A stretch of 64,000 nucleotides of DNA from Paraburkholderia monticola (GTDB lineage Bacteria; Pseudomonadota; Gammaproteobacteria; Burkholderiales; Burkholderiaceae), in NCBI RefSeq assembly GCF_001580545.1, contig NZ_LRBG01000003.1, forward strand, positions 267,192 through 331,191, read 5' to 3'. Every line of letters starts with the position of its first letter. Within the stretch, counting starts at the first letter, position 1. The translations under genes and the position numbers were made by a program. Of the stretch, positions 19,284-30,203 are shown piece by piece. The notes beneath the pieces were generated by a model. The model saw only the letters and a program-made list of their open reading frames with translations, was not told the origin of the DNA and made no database searches.

Positions 19284-19352
19284 TGTGCGCTGTCTCCCAA
19301 GATGACGCGTGATGCATGCCGGCACCCGCCGCTGGCGCCGACGCTCGAGTTG

Positions 19353-20477
<1,125 letters not shown>

Positions 20478-20643
20478 TTACTCCGTCCCGTGGTGTACCC
20501 GATTCGATGCTGGGTTGATACTGATTGGATGCTGCTATTTTGCCGCGCGCGCCGCGCGTTGATCAATCGACCGAACGGCCTAGTCGCCGATGTTGAGCGC
20601 CCGGCTGCGCGTCTTCGACGCCATGCTAAAGAGGCGCCGCAAT

Positions 20644-20676
20644 AAAAAAGGCCCCGCGAACTTCGCGGGGCCTTTT
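20644..20676 (-). terminator. Terminator of the rplU-rpmA operon
   Basis: Stem GGCCCCGCGA (20650-20659) / TCGCGGGGCC (20663-20672). On the minus strand it is followed by T6 (plus-strand A-run 20644-20649). A weaker T4 occurs on the other side. Confidence 0.9.
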
Positions 20677-20705
20677 ACGGTCCTGAAGCCCGTGCCTGAT
20701 TAAAC

Positions 20706-20966
20706 TCAGGCTGCCGGGACGACCGAAACGGTGTGCTTCTTCGCTGCGCCCTTCGTCGAGAACTGGACGTGGCCGTCCTTCAGCGCGAACAGGGTGTGAT
20801 CCTTGCCCATGCCGACGTTCTCGCCAGCGTGCATGCGCGTACCGCGCTGACGCACGATGATGCCACCAGCGTTGATAGCCTGGCCGCCGTAAACCTTAAC
20901 GCCGAGGCGTTTCGATTCCGAGTCGCGGCCGTTCCGGGACGATCCGCCTGCCTTTTTGTGTGCCAT
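20706..20966 (-). CDS. rpmA: 50S ribosomal protein L27
   Basis: 86 aa. N-terminal [16 protein letters not shown] reaches the peptidyl-transferase centre; no cleavable extension of the Firmicute kind. [17 protein letters not shown] is diagnostic. Strong AAGGAG before the ATG. Second gene of rplU-rpmA. Confidence 0.98.
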   Translation of the reverse strand: MAHKKAGGSSRNGRDSESKRLGVKVYGGQAINAGGIIVRQRGTRMHAGENVGMGKDHTLFALKDGHVQFSTKGAAKKHTVSVVPAA

Positions 20967-20991
20967 TTGATTTGCTCCTTAACCGGTGCGC

Positions 20992-21303
20992 TTACGCGTT
21001 GATCGCGTCGATGCGCAGTTCGGTATAGTTCTGGCGGTGGCCGCCATGCTTCTGGTAGTGCTTCCGGCGACGCATCTTGAAGATGGTCACTTTTGCGTGA
21101 CGACCTTGCGACACGACGGTAGCCTTGACGGAAGCCCCACTGACCAGCGGCGTACCGAACTTAATCGATTCGCCTTCGCCCACTGCGAGAACCTGGTCGA
21201 GCGTGATTTCAGCGTCAATGTCTGCCGGTATCTGTTCTACTTTAAGTTTTTCGCCGACGGCAACTTTGTACTGCTTGCCACCGGTTTTTATGACCGCGTA
21301 CAT
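20992..21303 (-). CDS. rplU: 50S ribosomal protein L21
   Basis: 103 aa from the ATG at 21303 ([14 protein letters not shown]); the 21 extra residues upstream in the frame are not part of the family. Binds 23S rRNA together with L20. The [19 protein letters not shown] signature is near the C-terminus. GAGG precedes the start. 25 bp ahead of rpmA. Confidence 0.98.
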   Translation of the reverse strand: MYAVIKTGGKQYKVAVGEKLKVEQIPADIDAEITLDQVLAVGEGESIKFGTPLVSGASVKATVVSQGRHAKVTIFKMRRRKHYQKHGGHRQNYTELRIDAINA

Positions 21304-21553
21304 TGAGAACCTCACTCTGTATTCATTTTTCCCACGCACCGCGCGCGGAAACTCTAAATTATACATGGAGTTAGCTGCTCGGTCAAAACCTGCTTACCAA
21401 ATCGTGTATCGCCCGGCTTCGCCTCTTTCGCTGCCCCTCGCGCGCGGTGACTAGCGCCCCGAGGGCCGTGCAGACGGCCTTGGCACGCGGCCTTGGCGCC
21501 TTGCCGAACCCATCGGCGCCGCAGCCGACGACCCGGAAGCGCCCCGATCGCCT

Positions 21554-21559
21554 TATAAT
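21554..21559 (+). promoter_or_regulatory. -10 element for ispB
   Basis: TATAAT 27 bp upstream of the ispB ATG, leaving a very short leader. A matching -35 is not obvious in the GC-rich sequence before it. Confidence 0.4.
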
Positions 21560-21585
21560 TCGCGGCACTACCCAATTCAGCCATC

Positions 21586-22578
21586 ATGTCGTCGACTGCC
21601 ACTCCCTCCCCCAACGTCGCCAGCCTGCTTGCTCCGATCGCCGAAGACATGCAGCAGGTCAATCGCGTCATCCGGCAACGTCTCGCGTCGGACGTGATGC
21701 TGATCAACCAGATTTCCGAGTACATCATCAGTGCCGGCGGCAAGCGGCTGCGGCCCGCGCTGCTGTTGCTGGTGGCAGGCGCGCTGGGCGATACGACGGG
21801 GCACCGGCACGAGCTGGCCGCGGTCGTCGAATTCATCCACACGGCCACGCTGTTGCATGACGATGTGGTCGACGAATCCGACCTGCGGCGCGGCCGCCAG
21901 ACCGCCAACGCGTTGTTTGGCAACGCGGCGAGCGTGCTGGTCGGCGATTTCCTTTACTCGCGCTCGTTCCAGATGATGGTCGGCGTGGGCAAGATGCGCG
22001 TGATGGAGATTCTGTCGGAGGCGACCAATATCATCTCCGAAGGTGAAGTGCTGCAGCTGTTGAACATGCACGATGCGGACGTCGACGAAGCCCGCTACAT
22101 GCAGGTGATCCGCTACAAGACCGCCAAGCTGTTCGAGGCGGCCGCCCAGCTCGGCGCGGTGCTGGCCGGCGCGGACGCAAAAATCGAAGCCGCCGCCGCC
22201 GAATACGGCCGCCGCATCGGCACCGCGTTCCAGATCATGGACGACTGGCTCGACTACACGGGTACGGCGGAGTCGATGGGCAAGAACGCCGGCGACGATC
22301 TGCGCGAAGGCAAACCCACGCTGCCGCTCATCTATCTGATCGAACGCGGCACGCCCGAGCAGTCGGCGCTTGCGCGCGAGGCGATCGAGCAAGGCGGCAC
22401 CGACCGCTTCGAGACGATTTTCGAGGCGATCACACGCTCAGGCGCGCTCGATCACACGCTCGAGTGCGCGAAGCAGGAGGCGCAGGCAGCTGCGGCGGCA
22501 ATTTCTTCATTTCCCCATTCCATTTTCAAAGAGAGCCTGCTAGAATTATGTTCTTACTCGACGGCAAGACAGTCTTGA
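21586..22578 (+). CDS. ispB: Octaprenyl diphosphate synthase-like polyprenyl synthase
   Basis: 330 aa. Extends farnesyl diphosphate with isopentenyl units to make the ubiquinone side chain. First Asp-rich motif LLHDDVVDES, second MDDWLDYTG; GGKRLRPALLLL binds the diphosphate. Divergent from rplU. Chain length (C40) follows from the family label and is not readable directly. The stop is 49 bp before tRNA-Pro. Confidence 0.94.
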   Translation: MSSTATPSPNVASLLAPIAEDMQQVNRVIRQRLASDVMLINQISEYIISAGGKRLRPALLLLVAGALGDTTGHRHELAAVVEFIHTATLLHDDVVDESDLRRGRQTANALFGNAASVLVGDFLYSRSFQMMVGVGKMRVMEILSEATNIISEGEVLQLLNMHDADVDEARYMQVIRYKTAKLFEAAAQLGAVLAGADAKIEAAAAEYGRRIGTAFQIMDDWLDYTGTAESMGKNAGDDLREGKPTLPLIYLIERGTPEQSALAREAIEQGGTDRFETIFEAITRSGALDHTLECAKQEAQAAAAAISSFPHSIFKESLLELCSYSTARQS

Positions 22579-22627
22579 ACGAGACTGAAACGCCGAGTTA
22601 GTCTGAATCGAGTCAGCAGTACCAAAT

Positions 22628-22704
22628 CGGGGTGTAGCTTAGCCTGGTAGAGCGCTACGTTCGGGACGTAGAGGCCGGAGGTTCGAATCCTCTCACCCCG
22701 ACCA
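22628..22704 (+). tRNA. tRNA-Pro (anticodon CGG)
   Basis: 77 nt including encoded CCA. Acceptor CGGGGTG pairs with CACCCCG; anticodon arm CTACG-TTCGGGA-CGTAG gives anticodon CGG, reading CCG; the T arm has GTTCGAATC. Follows ispB and ends before a terminator. Confidence 0.97.
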
Positions 22705-22732
22705 GATTCTCCTTGTTAGCTCAAGGTTCAAA

Positions 22733-22763
22733 AACCGCCGCAGCATTGCTGGGCGGTTTTTTT
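22733..22763 (+). terminator. Terminator after tRNA-Pro
   Basis: AACCGCC (22733-22739) / GGCGGTT (22752-22758), extended by CAGC/GCTG with an ATT loop, then T7. Confidence 0.9.
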
Positions 22764-22914
22764 GTTTTGTGCGGCGAATTTTCGCTGCTTCCTGCTGCGC
22801 GTCGCCCGTTTCTTCTTCGCTTGGCTCGTCAGCGACGGCGGCCCCCGTCCCCAGCGGAACGCGCAGTCCCCTCTGCTATATTCTCTCCATCCTTTCCCTT
22901 ATTTTTCACGACGC

Positions 22915-24213
22915 GTGGAACAACTTCCCTTATGGGCGCAGATCGGCGCCGTCCTTCTGCTACTTGTCTGCTCCGCCTTTTTTTCCATTTCCGAGACAGC
23001 GATGATGGCGCTCAACCGTCATCGCCTCAAACATCTCGCCAGCAAGAACACGCTCGGCGCGAAAACCACCCAAGGCCTGCTCGCAAAAACCGACCAGTTG
23101 CTGAGCGTGATCCTGATCGGCAACAACCTGTTCAACACGATCATTCCGGTACTGACCACGTCGGTCGCATTGCACACGTTCGGCCGCAATAGCCTCGTGC
23201 TGTCTATCGCGACCGGTATTGTCGCGTTCCTCATTATCGTATTTGCGGAAATCACGCCGAAGATCGTCGGCGCGACGTTTCCCGAAAAAATCGCGCTGCC
23301 CGCGAGCCTGCTGATCGCCCCGCTGATGCGCGTCGCGAGACCGCTGATCTGGTTCGTCAATCTGTTCGCAACTGGCATCCTGCGCGTGCTCCATATCAAT
23401 ACGAAGGGCGCGCGCGACCAACGGCTATCCACCGAAGAACTGCGCACCATCGTGCTCGAGTCGGGCAGCTTCATGCCGACCAAGCACCGCAGCATCCTGC
23501 TGAACCTGTTCGACCTCGAGAACATCTCCGTCGATGACGTGATGATCCCGCGCCGCCGCATTGAGGCGCTCGACTTCGAAGCTCCATTCGAGCAGATCCT
23601 GCATCAACTGGAGACCTGCTATCACAACAAGCTGGTCGTCTACCAGGGCGACATCGACCGCGTACTCGGTGTGCTGCATGTGCGCAAGACGCTGTCGGCG
23701 CTGCACAACCAGGAGCTCGACCGCGACGCCTTGCGCGATCTGCTCACCGAGCCGTACTTCGTGCCGAGCGGCACACCGGTGTTCCAGCAGTTGCAATTCT
23801 TTCAGGAGAGCCGGCACCGCATCGCGCTCGTCGTCGACGAGTACGGCGAACTGCAGGGTCTTCTGACGCCGGAAGACATCATCGAGGAGTTGATCGGCGA
23901 ATTCACCACGTCGATTCCGCGCGGCGCCAGTTCGCGCGGCGGCTGGAACGAGGCGGGCGAATGCATCGTCGCGGGCAGCATGCCGTTACGCGAGCTAAAC
24001 CGCTGGCTGCAACTCGCGCTGCCAACCGATGGCCCCAAAACGCTCAACGGCCTGATTCTCGAGATTCTCGAAGACATCCCCGACGGCGACGTCTGCGTCC
24101 GCATCGGCGACATCAAGCTCGAAGTGATGCGCAGCGACGATCAGGCGATCCGCACGGTCAAGCTGTTCAAACCGCCGTCGCGCACCAAGGCGGGTAAAGC
24201 ACGGTCCGGCTGA
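22915..24213 (+). CDS. HlyC/CorC (CNNM/DUF21) family transporter
   Basis: 432 aa. DUF21 membrane domain (about 1-190, four helices, with SAFFSISETAMMALNRHRL), a CBS pair (about 205-330, e.g. HNKLVVYQGDIDRVLGVLHV and RIALVVDEYGELQGLLTPEDI), and a C-terminal CorC_HlyC domain. Relatives are linked to Mg2+/Co2+ efflux and to hydrophobic-substrate tolerance. I start at the GTG at 22915 (VEQLPLWAQIG), where family homology begins; the frame from 22762 overlaps the tRNA terminator. No clear ribosome site precedes this GTG. Confidence 0.9.
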   Translation: MEQLPLWAQIGAVLLLLVCSAFFSISETAMMALNRHRLKHLASKNTLGAKTTQGLLAKTDQLLSVILIGNNLFNTIIPVLTTSVALHTFGRNSLVLSIATGIVAFLIIVFAEITPKIVGATFPEKIALPASLLIAPLMRVARPLIWFVNLFATGILRVLHINTKGARDQRLSTEELRTIVLESGSFMPTKHRSILLNLFDLENISVDDVMIPRRRIEALDFEAPFEQILHQLETCYHNKLVVYQGDIDRVLGVLHVRKTLSALHNQELDRDALRDLLTEPYFVPSGTPVFQQLQFFQESRHRIALVVDEYGELQGLLTPEDIIEELIGEFTTSIPRGASSRGGWNEAGECIVAGSMPLRELNRWLQLALPTDGPKTLNGLILEILEDIPDGDVCVRIGDIKLEVMRSDDQAIRTVKLFKPPSRTKAGKARSG

Positions 24214-24359
24214 ACTCCGCGCCGTCGCTAGCTGGTCACAGTCAGCATCGCACAGGCTCGCGATGCGCGCCATTAGCCGAATGGCCGAATGGCGTTCGGA
24301 CGCCCGCAACCGGAAGATGAAGCCGTCATGTTCTACAGGCGGCTCATCACCGGTCTCTC

Positions 24360-25616
24360 ATGCAAACACCCTTTGCCACCGCGGCGCCGTCGCCGCGTCC
24401 ACTCGCTCTCGCCGGCGAAACCAGCGCAACGAGTCTGAACGATCCCGACAACGCTCCAGCCGTGCGTCTGTTGACCGACACATTGCACGAAGCGACGCGG
24501 CGCAATGCGTCGGATATCCACATCGAGCCGGCCGAGCATGGCTGGCGTGTGCGCCTGCGGATCGATGGCGTGCTGCACGAAATCCCGCGGCCGCCGGCGC
24601 ATCTGCGCGACGCGTTCGTCACCCGTGTGAAAGTGCTGGCGCGTATGGACATCGCCGAGCGACGCGTACCGCAGGACGGCCGGCTTCGTCTCGCGACGTC
24701 GCCAGGACGGCTCGAGGACTACCGCGTCAATTCGCTGCCGACGCTGTTCGGCGAAAAGCTCGTGCTGCGCCGGCTCGACGCGCTGCCCGCCGATCTTTCA
24801 CTCGATTCACTCGGCCTCGATCCGGCGCAGCGCGAAACCGTCGACGCCGCGATCCGCGCGCCGCATGGCCTGATGCTCGTCACCGGACCCACGGGCAGTG
24901 GCAAGACGCTGTCGCTGTACTGCTTCCTGAACCTGCTGAATGGCGAGGCGCGAAACCTCTGCTCGGTGGAAGACCCGGCCGAGATCCAACTGGCCGGCAT
25001 CAATCAGGTCAGCGTGCGCGAAAAGGCCGGACTGACTTTTGCGGTCGCGCTGCGCGCGTTTCTGCGTCAGGACCCGGACGTGATCATGGTGGGAGAAATC
25101 CGCGACAACGAAACCGCCGACGTCGCCGTGAAGGCCGCGCAAACCGGGCACCTCGTGCTGTCCACGCTGCACACGAACGACGCGCCCGCCGCCATTGCCC
25201 GTCTGATCGATATCGGTGTCGAGCCATACAATCTTGCCGCGGCGCTGCGCATGGTGACCGCGCAGCGGCTGGTGCGGCGGCTGTGCGTCGCGTGCCGCGC
25301 ACCCGCGCCGCATTCGGCGGCGGCGCTCAGGGCAGCAGGCTTCGGCGACCATGAACTCGACGGCTGGCAACCGTATGCGGCTACCGGCTGCGCGGGTTGC
25401 CACGGCATCGGCTATCGGGGGCGGGTCGGCATCCATCAGGTGATGCCCGTCTCCGACGCGATGCGTGAGCTGATCGTCGCAAGCGCGGGTGTGCATGAAC
25501 TCGCACATCTCGCGCAGACCGAACGGGTTGCGACGTTACGCACCGCGGCGCTCGCACGTGTGCGCGACGGCACCACGAGTCTCGCCGAAGCGCTGGCCGC
25601 CACGGAGGTCGCATGA
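24360..25616 (+). CDS. pilB: Type IV pilus assembly ATPase PilB (short form)
   Basis: 418 aa. GspE/PilB-type hexameric ATPase driving pilus extension. Walker A GPTGSGKT, Asp box and VGEIRDNETA (Walker B), His box GHLVLSTLHTND, zinc-binding CVAC...CAGCHGIGYRGR. It lacks the roughly 150-residue N-terminal MshEN-type domain of classical PilB (about 560 aa), beginning almost directly with the N2 domain (NASDIHIEPAEHGW). First gene of a tight operon: overlaps pilC by ATGA. Confidence 0.92.
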   Translation: MQTPFATAAPSPRPLALAGETSATSLNDPDNAPAVRLLTDTLHEATRRNASDIHIEPAEHGWRVRLRIDGVLHEIPRPPAHLRDAFVTRVKVLARMDIAERRVPQDGRLRLATSPGRLEDYRVNSLPTLFGEKLVLRRLDALPADLSLDSLGLDPAQRETVDAAIRAPHGLMLVTGPTGSGKTLSLYCFLNLLNGEARNLCSVEDPAEIQLAGINQVSVREKAGLTFAVALRAFLRQDPDVIMVGEIRDNETADVAVKAAQTGHLVLSTLHTNDAPAAIARLIDIGVEPYNLAAALRMVTAQRLVRRLCVACRAPAPHSAAALRAAGFGDHELDGWQPYAATGCAGCHGIGYRGRVGIHQVMPVSDAMRELIVASAGVHELAHLAQTERVATLRTAALARVRDGTTSLAEALAATEVA

Positions 25617-26851
25617 GTATCACCGCTCAGTCACCGACACGGCCCGTCGTGGCCGATCTGCGATTCAGATGGCGCGGCATCGACGCCGACGGCACGCGCC
25701 AGAGCGGCACGCTGATCGCGCCCGATGCGAGCGCCGCGCGCGCGATGCTCAAGCGCGACAACCTCTTTATCGTCGAACTCGCAACGCAAGGGCCGGCGCC
25801 ACGGCCGAAAGCTCGCGCGGCCGATGTCACGCTATTCACCCGACAACTGTCCAGCCTGCTGCGTGCCGGTTTGCCGCTCGCGCCCGCGCTCGAACTACTC
25901 GCGCAGGCACCGACGCAGGGCCGGCGGCAAGGCATGCCGCGCATCGTGGACACTCTCGCACGCGACATCACCAGCGGCCTGCGCTTTTCGGCGGCCTTGC
26001 AGCGGCACCCGGCGCAGTTCAATGCGCTGTACTGCCAGCTCGTAGAAGTCGGCGAAGCGGCGGGCGCGCTCGTCACCGTGCTCGGCCGCCTCGCCGACGA
26101 TCGCGAACGCGCCGCCGCGCAACGCGCGAAGGTGCGCGCGGCGCTCACCTATCCGGTCGCTATCCTGCTGCTCGCGATCGCGATTACCGCGGCGTTGCTG
26201 GTGTGGGTGGTGCCGACGTTCAAGCAGATCTTCGACGGCTTCGGCGCGAAACTGCCCGCGCCGACGCAGTTCGTGCTGGCGCTATCGGCAGGCGCCGCCC
26301 GCTGGAGCGTGCCACTCGTCGTGCTGATGATCGTCATCGGCTCCGCGGTCACGTTCGTGCTGCGCCGTTCGGCAAGCGCGCGCATCCGCTTCGCGCACGT
26401 GTCGCTCAACCTGCCGGTGGCCGGCCCGCTGCTGCGCACGCTGTGCGCGGCACGCTGGAGCCGCGCGCTTGGTACGCTGCTGGCAGCCGGCACGCCGCTC
26501 GCCGACGCGTTCGATTCGCTTAGCCAGGCAACCGGCAATGCCTTCTTCGATCGTGCGACCGCAAGCATCGCCGTGCGACTACGGCGCGGCGAACGGCTCG
26601 CCGCGGCGATGCACGCGGCGCACTGCTTTCCCCCCGAGATCGTGCAGCCGGTTGCGGTCGCCGAGGAATCCGGCGCGCTCGACAGCATGCTGCTCGATGT
26701 CGCGTCGCTTGCAGATCGCCAGGTCGACGACAGGATCGGCACACTATCGAGCCTGTGCGAGCCGCTCGTGATCGTCGTGCTTGGCACGTTGGTCGGCGGG
26801 CTCGTGATCGCGATGTATCTCCCCATTATTCAACTCGGCAACGTGGTGTAG
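25613..26851 (+). CDS. pilC: Type IV pilus inner-membrane platform protein PilC
   Basis: 412 aa. Two GspF (T2SSF) repeats of about 120 residues (70-195 and 275-400), each with helix hairpins: VTLFTRQLSSLLRAGLPLAP and ARWSRALGTLLAAGTPLADA. Membrane segments include VAILLLAIAITAALLVWVVP and LVIVVLGTLVGGLVIAMYLPI. Couples the cytoplasmic motor to pilin assembly. ATG shares 4 bp with the pilB stop. Confidence 0.94.
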   Translation: MSITAQSPTRPVVADLRFRWRGIDADGTRQSGTLIAPDASAARAMLKRDNLFIVELATQGPAPRPKARAADVTLFTRQLSSLLRAGLPLAPALELLAQAPTQGRRQGMPRIVDTLARDITSGLRFSAALQRHPAQFNALYCQLVEVGEAAGALVTVLGRLADDRERAAAQRAKVRAALTYPVAILLLAIAITAALLVWVVPTFKQIFDGFGAKLPAPTQFVLALSAGAARWSVPLVVLMIVIGSAVTFVLRRSASARIRFAHVSLNLPVAGPLLRTLCAARWSRALGTLLAAGTPLADAFDSLSQATGNAFFDRATASIAVRLRRGERLAAAMHAAHCFPPEIVQPVAVAEESGALDSMLLDVASLADRQVDDRIGTLSSLCEPLVIVVLGTLVGGLVIAMYLPIIQLGNVV

Positions 26852-26878
26852 CATCGCAGCCGAATCCACTGCCTCACT

Positions 26879-27820
26879 ATGCAAGCTCCACTTCCGCTCG
26901 TGTCACAAACCTCCTCCAGCCTGCTCGCAGGTTTACTGCCAGGCCACTTTGCCAGCGATCTCGGCCTCGCGTTCGCCAGCCTTCCCGTCGGCGTTCAGAT
27001 CGCTTTCGCGATCGTGTTCGGCCTCGTGATTGGCAGCTTCCTGAACGTGGTCGCGCATCGGCTGCCGATCATGCTCGAGCGCGCGTGGCGCGCCGAAATC
27101 AGCGAGGCCACCGACGAGCCGCAGCCCGAGGACGGATTGCCAGCGCGCTATAACCTGTGGGTGCCGCGCAGCGCCTGCCCGCATTGCGGACACGTGCTGA
27201 GCGCCTGGGAAAACTTGCCGGTGCTGAGCTACCTGCTGCTGCGCGGCCGTTGTTCCGCATGCGGCACGCACATCAGCCCGCGTTATCCGCTGCTCGAAAT
27301 CGCGAGCGGCGCTTTCGCGGCAGGCTCGCTGATAGCGTTCGGCCCGACGCTGATGGCACTCGCCGCGTTCGGCCTGTGTGCAACGTTACTCGCGATGAGC
27401 GCAATCGACATCGACACGCATCTGCTGCCCGACTCCCTGACGCTGCCGCTGTTGTGGGCCGGGCTGATCGTCAATTTCAACGGCATGTTCACGAACCTGC
27501 ACGATGCGGTGCTCGGCGCTATCTTCGGATATCTGGTGCTGTGGGCCGTGCATTGGGTATTCAAGCTCGTGCGCGGCATCGAAGGTATGGGTTATGGCGA
27601 CTTCAAGCTGCTCGCGGCGCTCGGCGCGTGGCTCGGCTGGCCTGCGCTGCCTCAGATCGTGCTGATCGCGGCAGTGGCCGGTGCCGTGGTCGGCCTCGCG
27701 GCGACGTGGTTCGGCCGCATGCGTTTCGAGGAGCCGCTGCCGTTCGGGCCGTTTCTCGCGGCGGGCGGTGCGCTCACGCTGTTTGTCGGCACGCCGCTTT
27801 ATCTGGCTCTGGGAGGCTGA
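26879..27820 (+). CDS. pilD: Prepilin leader peptidase / N-methyltransferase PilD
   Basis: 313 aa. Cleaves the leader from type IV prepilins and methylates the new N-terminus. Cytoplasmic zinc loop CPHCGHVLSAWENLPVL ... CSACGTHISPRYPLLE, catalytic aspartates in SAIDIDTHLLPD and GMGYGDFKLLAALG, and about eight membrane helices. Follows pilC by 27 bp and precedes coaE by 3 bp. Confidence 0.95.
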   Translation: MQAPLPLVSQTSSSLLAGLLPGHFASDLGLAFASLPVGVQIAFAIVFGLVIGSFLNVVAHRLPIMLERAWRAEISEATDEPQPEDGLPARYNLWVPRSACPHCGHVLSAWENLPVLSYLLLRGRCSACGTHISPRYPLLEIASGAFAAGSLIAFGPTLMALAAFGLCATLLAMSAIDIDTHLLPDSLTLPLLWAGLIVNFNGMFTNLHDAVLGAIFGYLVLWAVHWVFKLVRGIEGMGYGDFKLLAALGAWLGWPALPQIVLIAAVAGAVVGLAATWFGRMRFEEPLPFGPFLAAGGALTLFVGTPLYLALGG

Positions 27821-27823
27821 AGC

Positions 27824-28438
27824 ATGTTCGTCGTGGGACTCACCGGCGGCATCGGTAGCGGCAAATCGACCGTGGCCAATCTGTTCGCGGCGCGCGGTGT
27901 GCCGCTCGTCGACACGGACGTGATTGCGCATCGCATCACTGCGCCGCATGGCATCGCGATGCCACACATCGCCGCCGAATTCGGCGCCGCGTTCGTCGCC
28001 GCCGATGGCTCGCTCGATCGCGCGCGCATGCGCTCGCTCGTGTTCAGCGACGAGACCGCGCGCAAACGTCTCGAAGGCATCACCCATCCGCTGATTCGCG
28101 CGGAAACCGAGCGCGAAGAGCGCGAAGCGCAAGGGCCGTATGTGATCGTCGTGGTGCCGTTGCTGGTCGAGTCCGGGACCTGGAAGAACCGCGTGAATCG
28201 CGTGCTGAGCGTCGATTGCAGCGTCGACAGGCAAATCGCGCGCGTGATGAGCCGCAACGGTTTCAGCCGCGAGCAGGTGCTCGCGATCATCGCGCGCCAG
28301 GCGACGCGCGAAGCGCGCCTCGCCGCCGCCGACGACGTGATCGTCAACGACAACCAACCGATCGAAGAACTAGAAGCTCAGGTAGACGCTCACCATCGCG
28401 CGTATCTGTCACTTGCGAAGGATGAAGCCGAGTCATAG
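27824..28438 (+). CDS. coaE: Dephospho-CoA kinase
   Basis: 204 aa. Last step of coenzyme A synthesis. P-loop [12 protein letters not shown] at residues 5-16, [10 protein letters not shown], and [17 protein letters not shown] in the lid region. The position right after pilD is common in beta- and gammaproteobacteria. Confidence 0.96.
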   Translation: MFVVGLTGGIGSGKSTVANLFAARGVPLVDTDVIAHRITAPHGIAMPHIAAEFGAAFVAADGSLDRARMRSLVFSDETARKRLEGITHPLIRAETEREEREAQGPYVIVVVPLLVESGTWKNRVNRVLSVDCSVDRQIARVMSRNGFSREQVLAIIARQATREARLAAADDVIVNDNQPIEELEAQVDAHHRAYLSLAKDEAES

Positions 28439-28542
28439 CGCGCGCGGGAACCGAAGCGCTGATAACGACGTGAACTCACGAAAAAAGTTGCGAAAGCGCG
28501 CAGAAAAAGTGCGTGATTGCTTGGGTAGTCCCACGGCATTAG

Positions 28543-29343
<801 letters not shown>

Positions 29344-29465
29344 CGGCCTGTCCGCCACCGTCGCGTCTTCAGCGCACACCGGATTTGAAAGAACGCGCCT
29401 TTGAAGCGGCGCGAAATAGCCCTATATTCGTTACTTGTTCCGTTTGCGATTGACCGTCCGACCGT

Positions 29466-29669
29466 ATGCCTACCGTCGTCAAATGCCCTACCTGCGGTAA
29501 AGATGTCCGCTGGACCCCTGAGAGCCGCTTCCGTCCATTCTGCTCGGAGCGCTGCAAGCAGATCGATCTCGGCGCATGGGCCGCCGAAAAATACAAGATT
29601 GGCGGCAATGAACAGGAAGGATCTTCTTCCGAAGAGGAAACGCCGCGCGGCGACTACAACCCGCACTGA
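29466..29669 (+). CDS. yacG: DNA gyrase inhibitor / zinc-binding protein YacG
   Basis: 67 aa. Zinc finger CPTC (about residues 8-11) with [14 protein letters not shown]; the acidic C-terminal tail ([13 protein letters not shown]) is the part that contacts GyrB in E. coli YacG. Follows zapD at 122 bp and ends before a large hairpin terminator. Confidence 0.95.
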   Translation: MPTVVKCPTCGKDVRWTPESRFRPFCSERCKQIDLGAWAAEKYKIGGNEQEGSSSEEETPRGDYNPH

Positions 29670-29685
29670 GCGCGCCAGTAGAAAA

Positions 29686-29736
29686 GCCACGTGAACGAGC
29701 GCTGTCGAGACAGCGCCCGCTATCGCGTGGCCTTTT
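29686..29736. terminator. Composite two-way terminator between yacG and mutT
   Basis: Outer stem GCCACG (29686-29691) / CGTGGC (29726-29731), inner stem GCGCTGT (29699-29705) / ACAGCGC (29710-29716), flanked by A4 on the left and T4 on the right. Confidence 0.7.
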
Positions 29737-29762
29737 CAGTCACTCTCTTCAAGCAATTACTG

Positions 29763-30203
29763 CTATTCGGCCGCGAGCCACTCCAGCACCGGAATCGTCG
29801 CCGGCAGCAACGGCTCGACGTCCGCGGGCAAGCTTTGCCATACGAACGCCTGACCTTCGCGCCCGTGCGGCTCGCCTGACCACTGCGTCACTTTGCAGAA
29901 GAAAAGGCGCACATAGGCGTGCGGATAGTCGTGTTCGAGCGTATGCCACAGATGGCTCGCCTCGACCTCGATTCCCAGTTCCTCGTGCAGTTCGCGCGCA
30001 AGCGCGGCCTCGACCGATTCACCCGGCTCGAGTTTGCCGCCCGGAAACTCCCAATAGCCCTCGTACGGCTTGCCGGCCGGACGCTGTGCTAGCAGATAGC
30101 GCCCATCCGGCTGTACCAGCACGCCAACGGCGACTTCGGTAACAGGACGGGTCGCGCCGATTTTGGCCTCGCCGTTGCCGGCGTTTTCGCTTGCCTCGTT
30201 CAT
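29763..30203 (-). CDS. mutT: 8-oxo-dGTP diphosphatase MutT-like Nudix hydrolase
   Basis: 146 aa. Removes oxidised dGTP from the pool. Nudix box from GGKLEPGESVEAA to RELHEELGI (about residues 54-76), with WEFPGGK before it and ALARELHEE in MutT style; EHDYPHAYVRLFFCKV is typical. ATG shares 4 bp (ATGA) with the stop of the DUF815 gene upstream. Confidence 0.9.
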   Translation of the reverse strand: MNEASENAGNGEAKIGATRPVTEVAVGVLVQPDGRYLLAQRPAGKPYEGYWEFPGGKLEPGESVEAALARELHEELGIEVEASHLWHTLEHDYPHAYVRLFFCKVTQWSGEPHGREGQAFVWQSLPADVEPLLPATIPVLEWLAAE

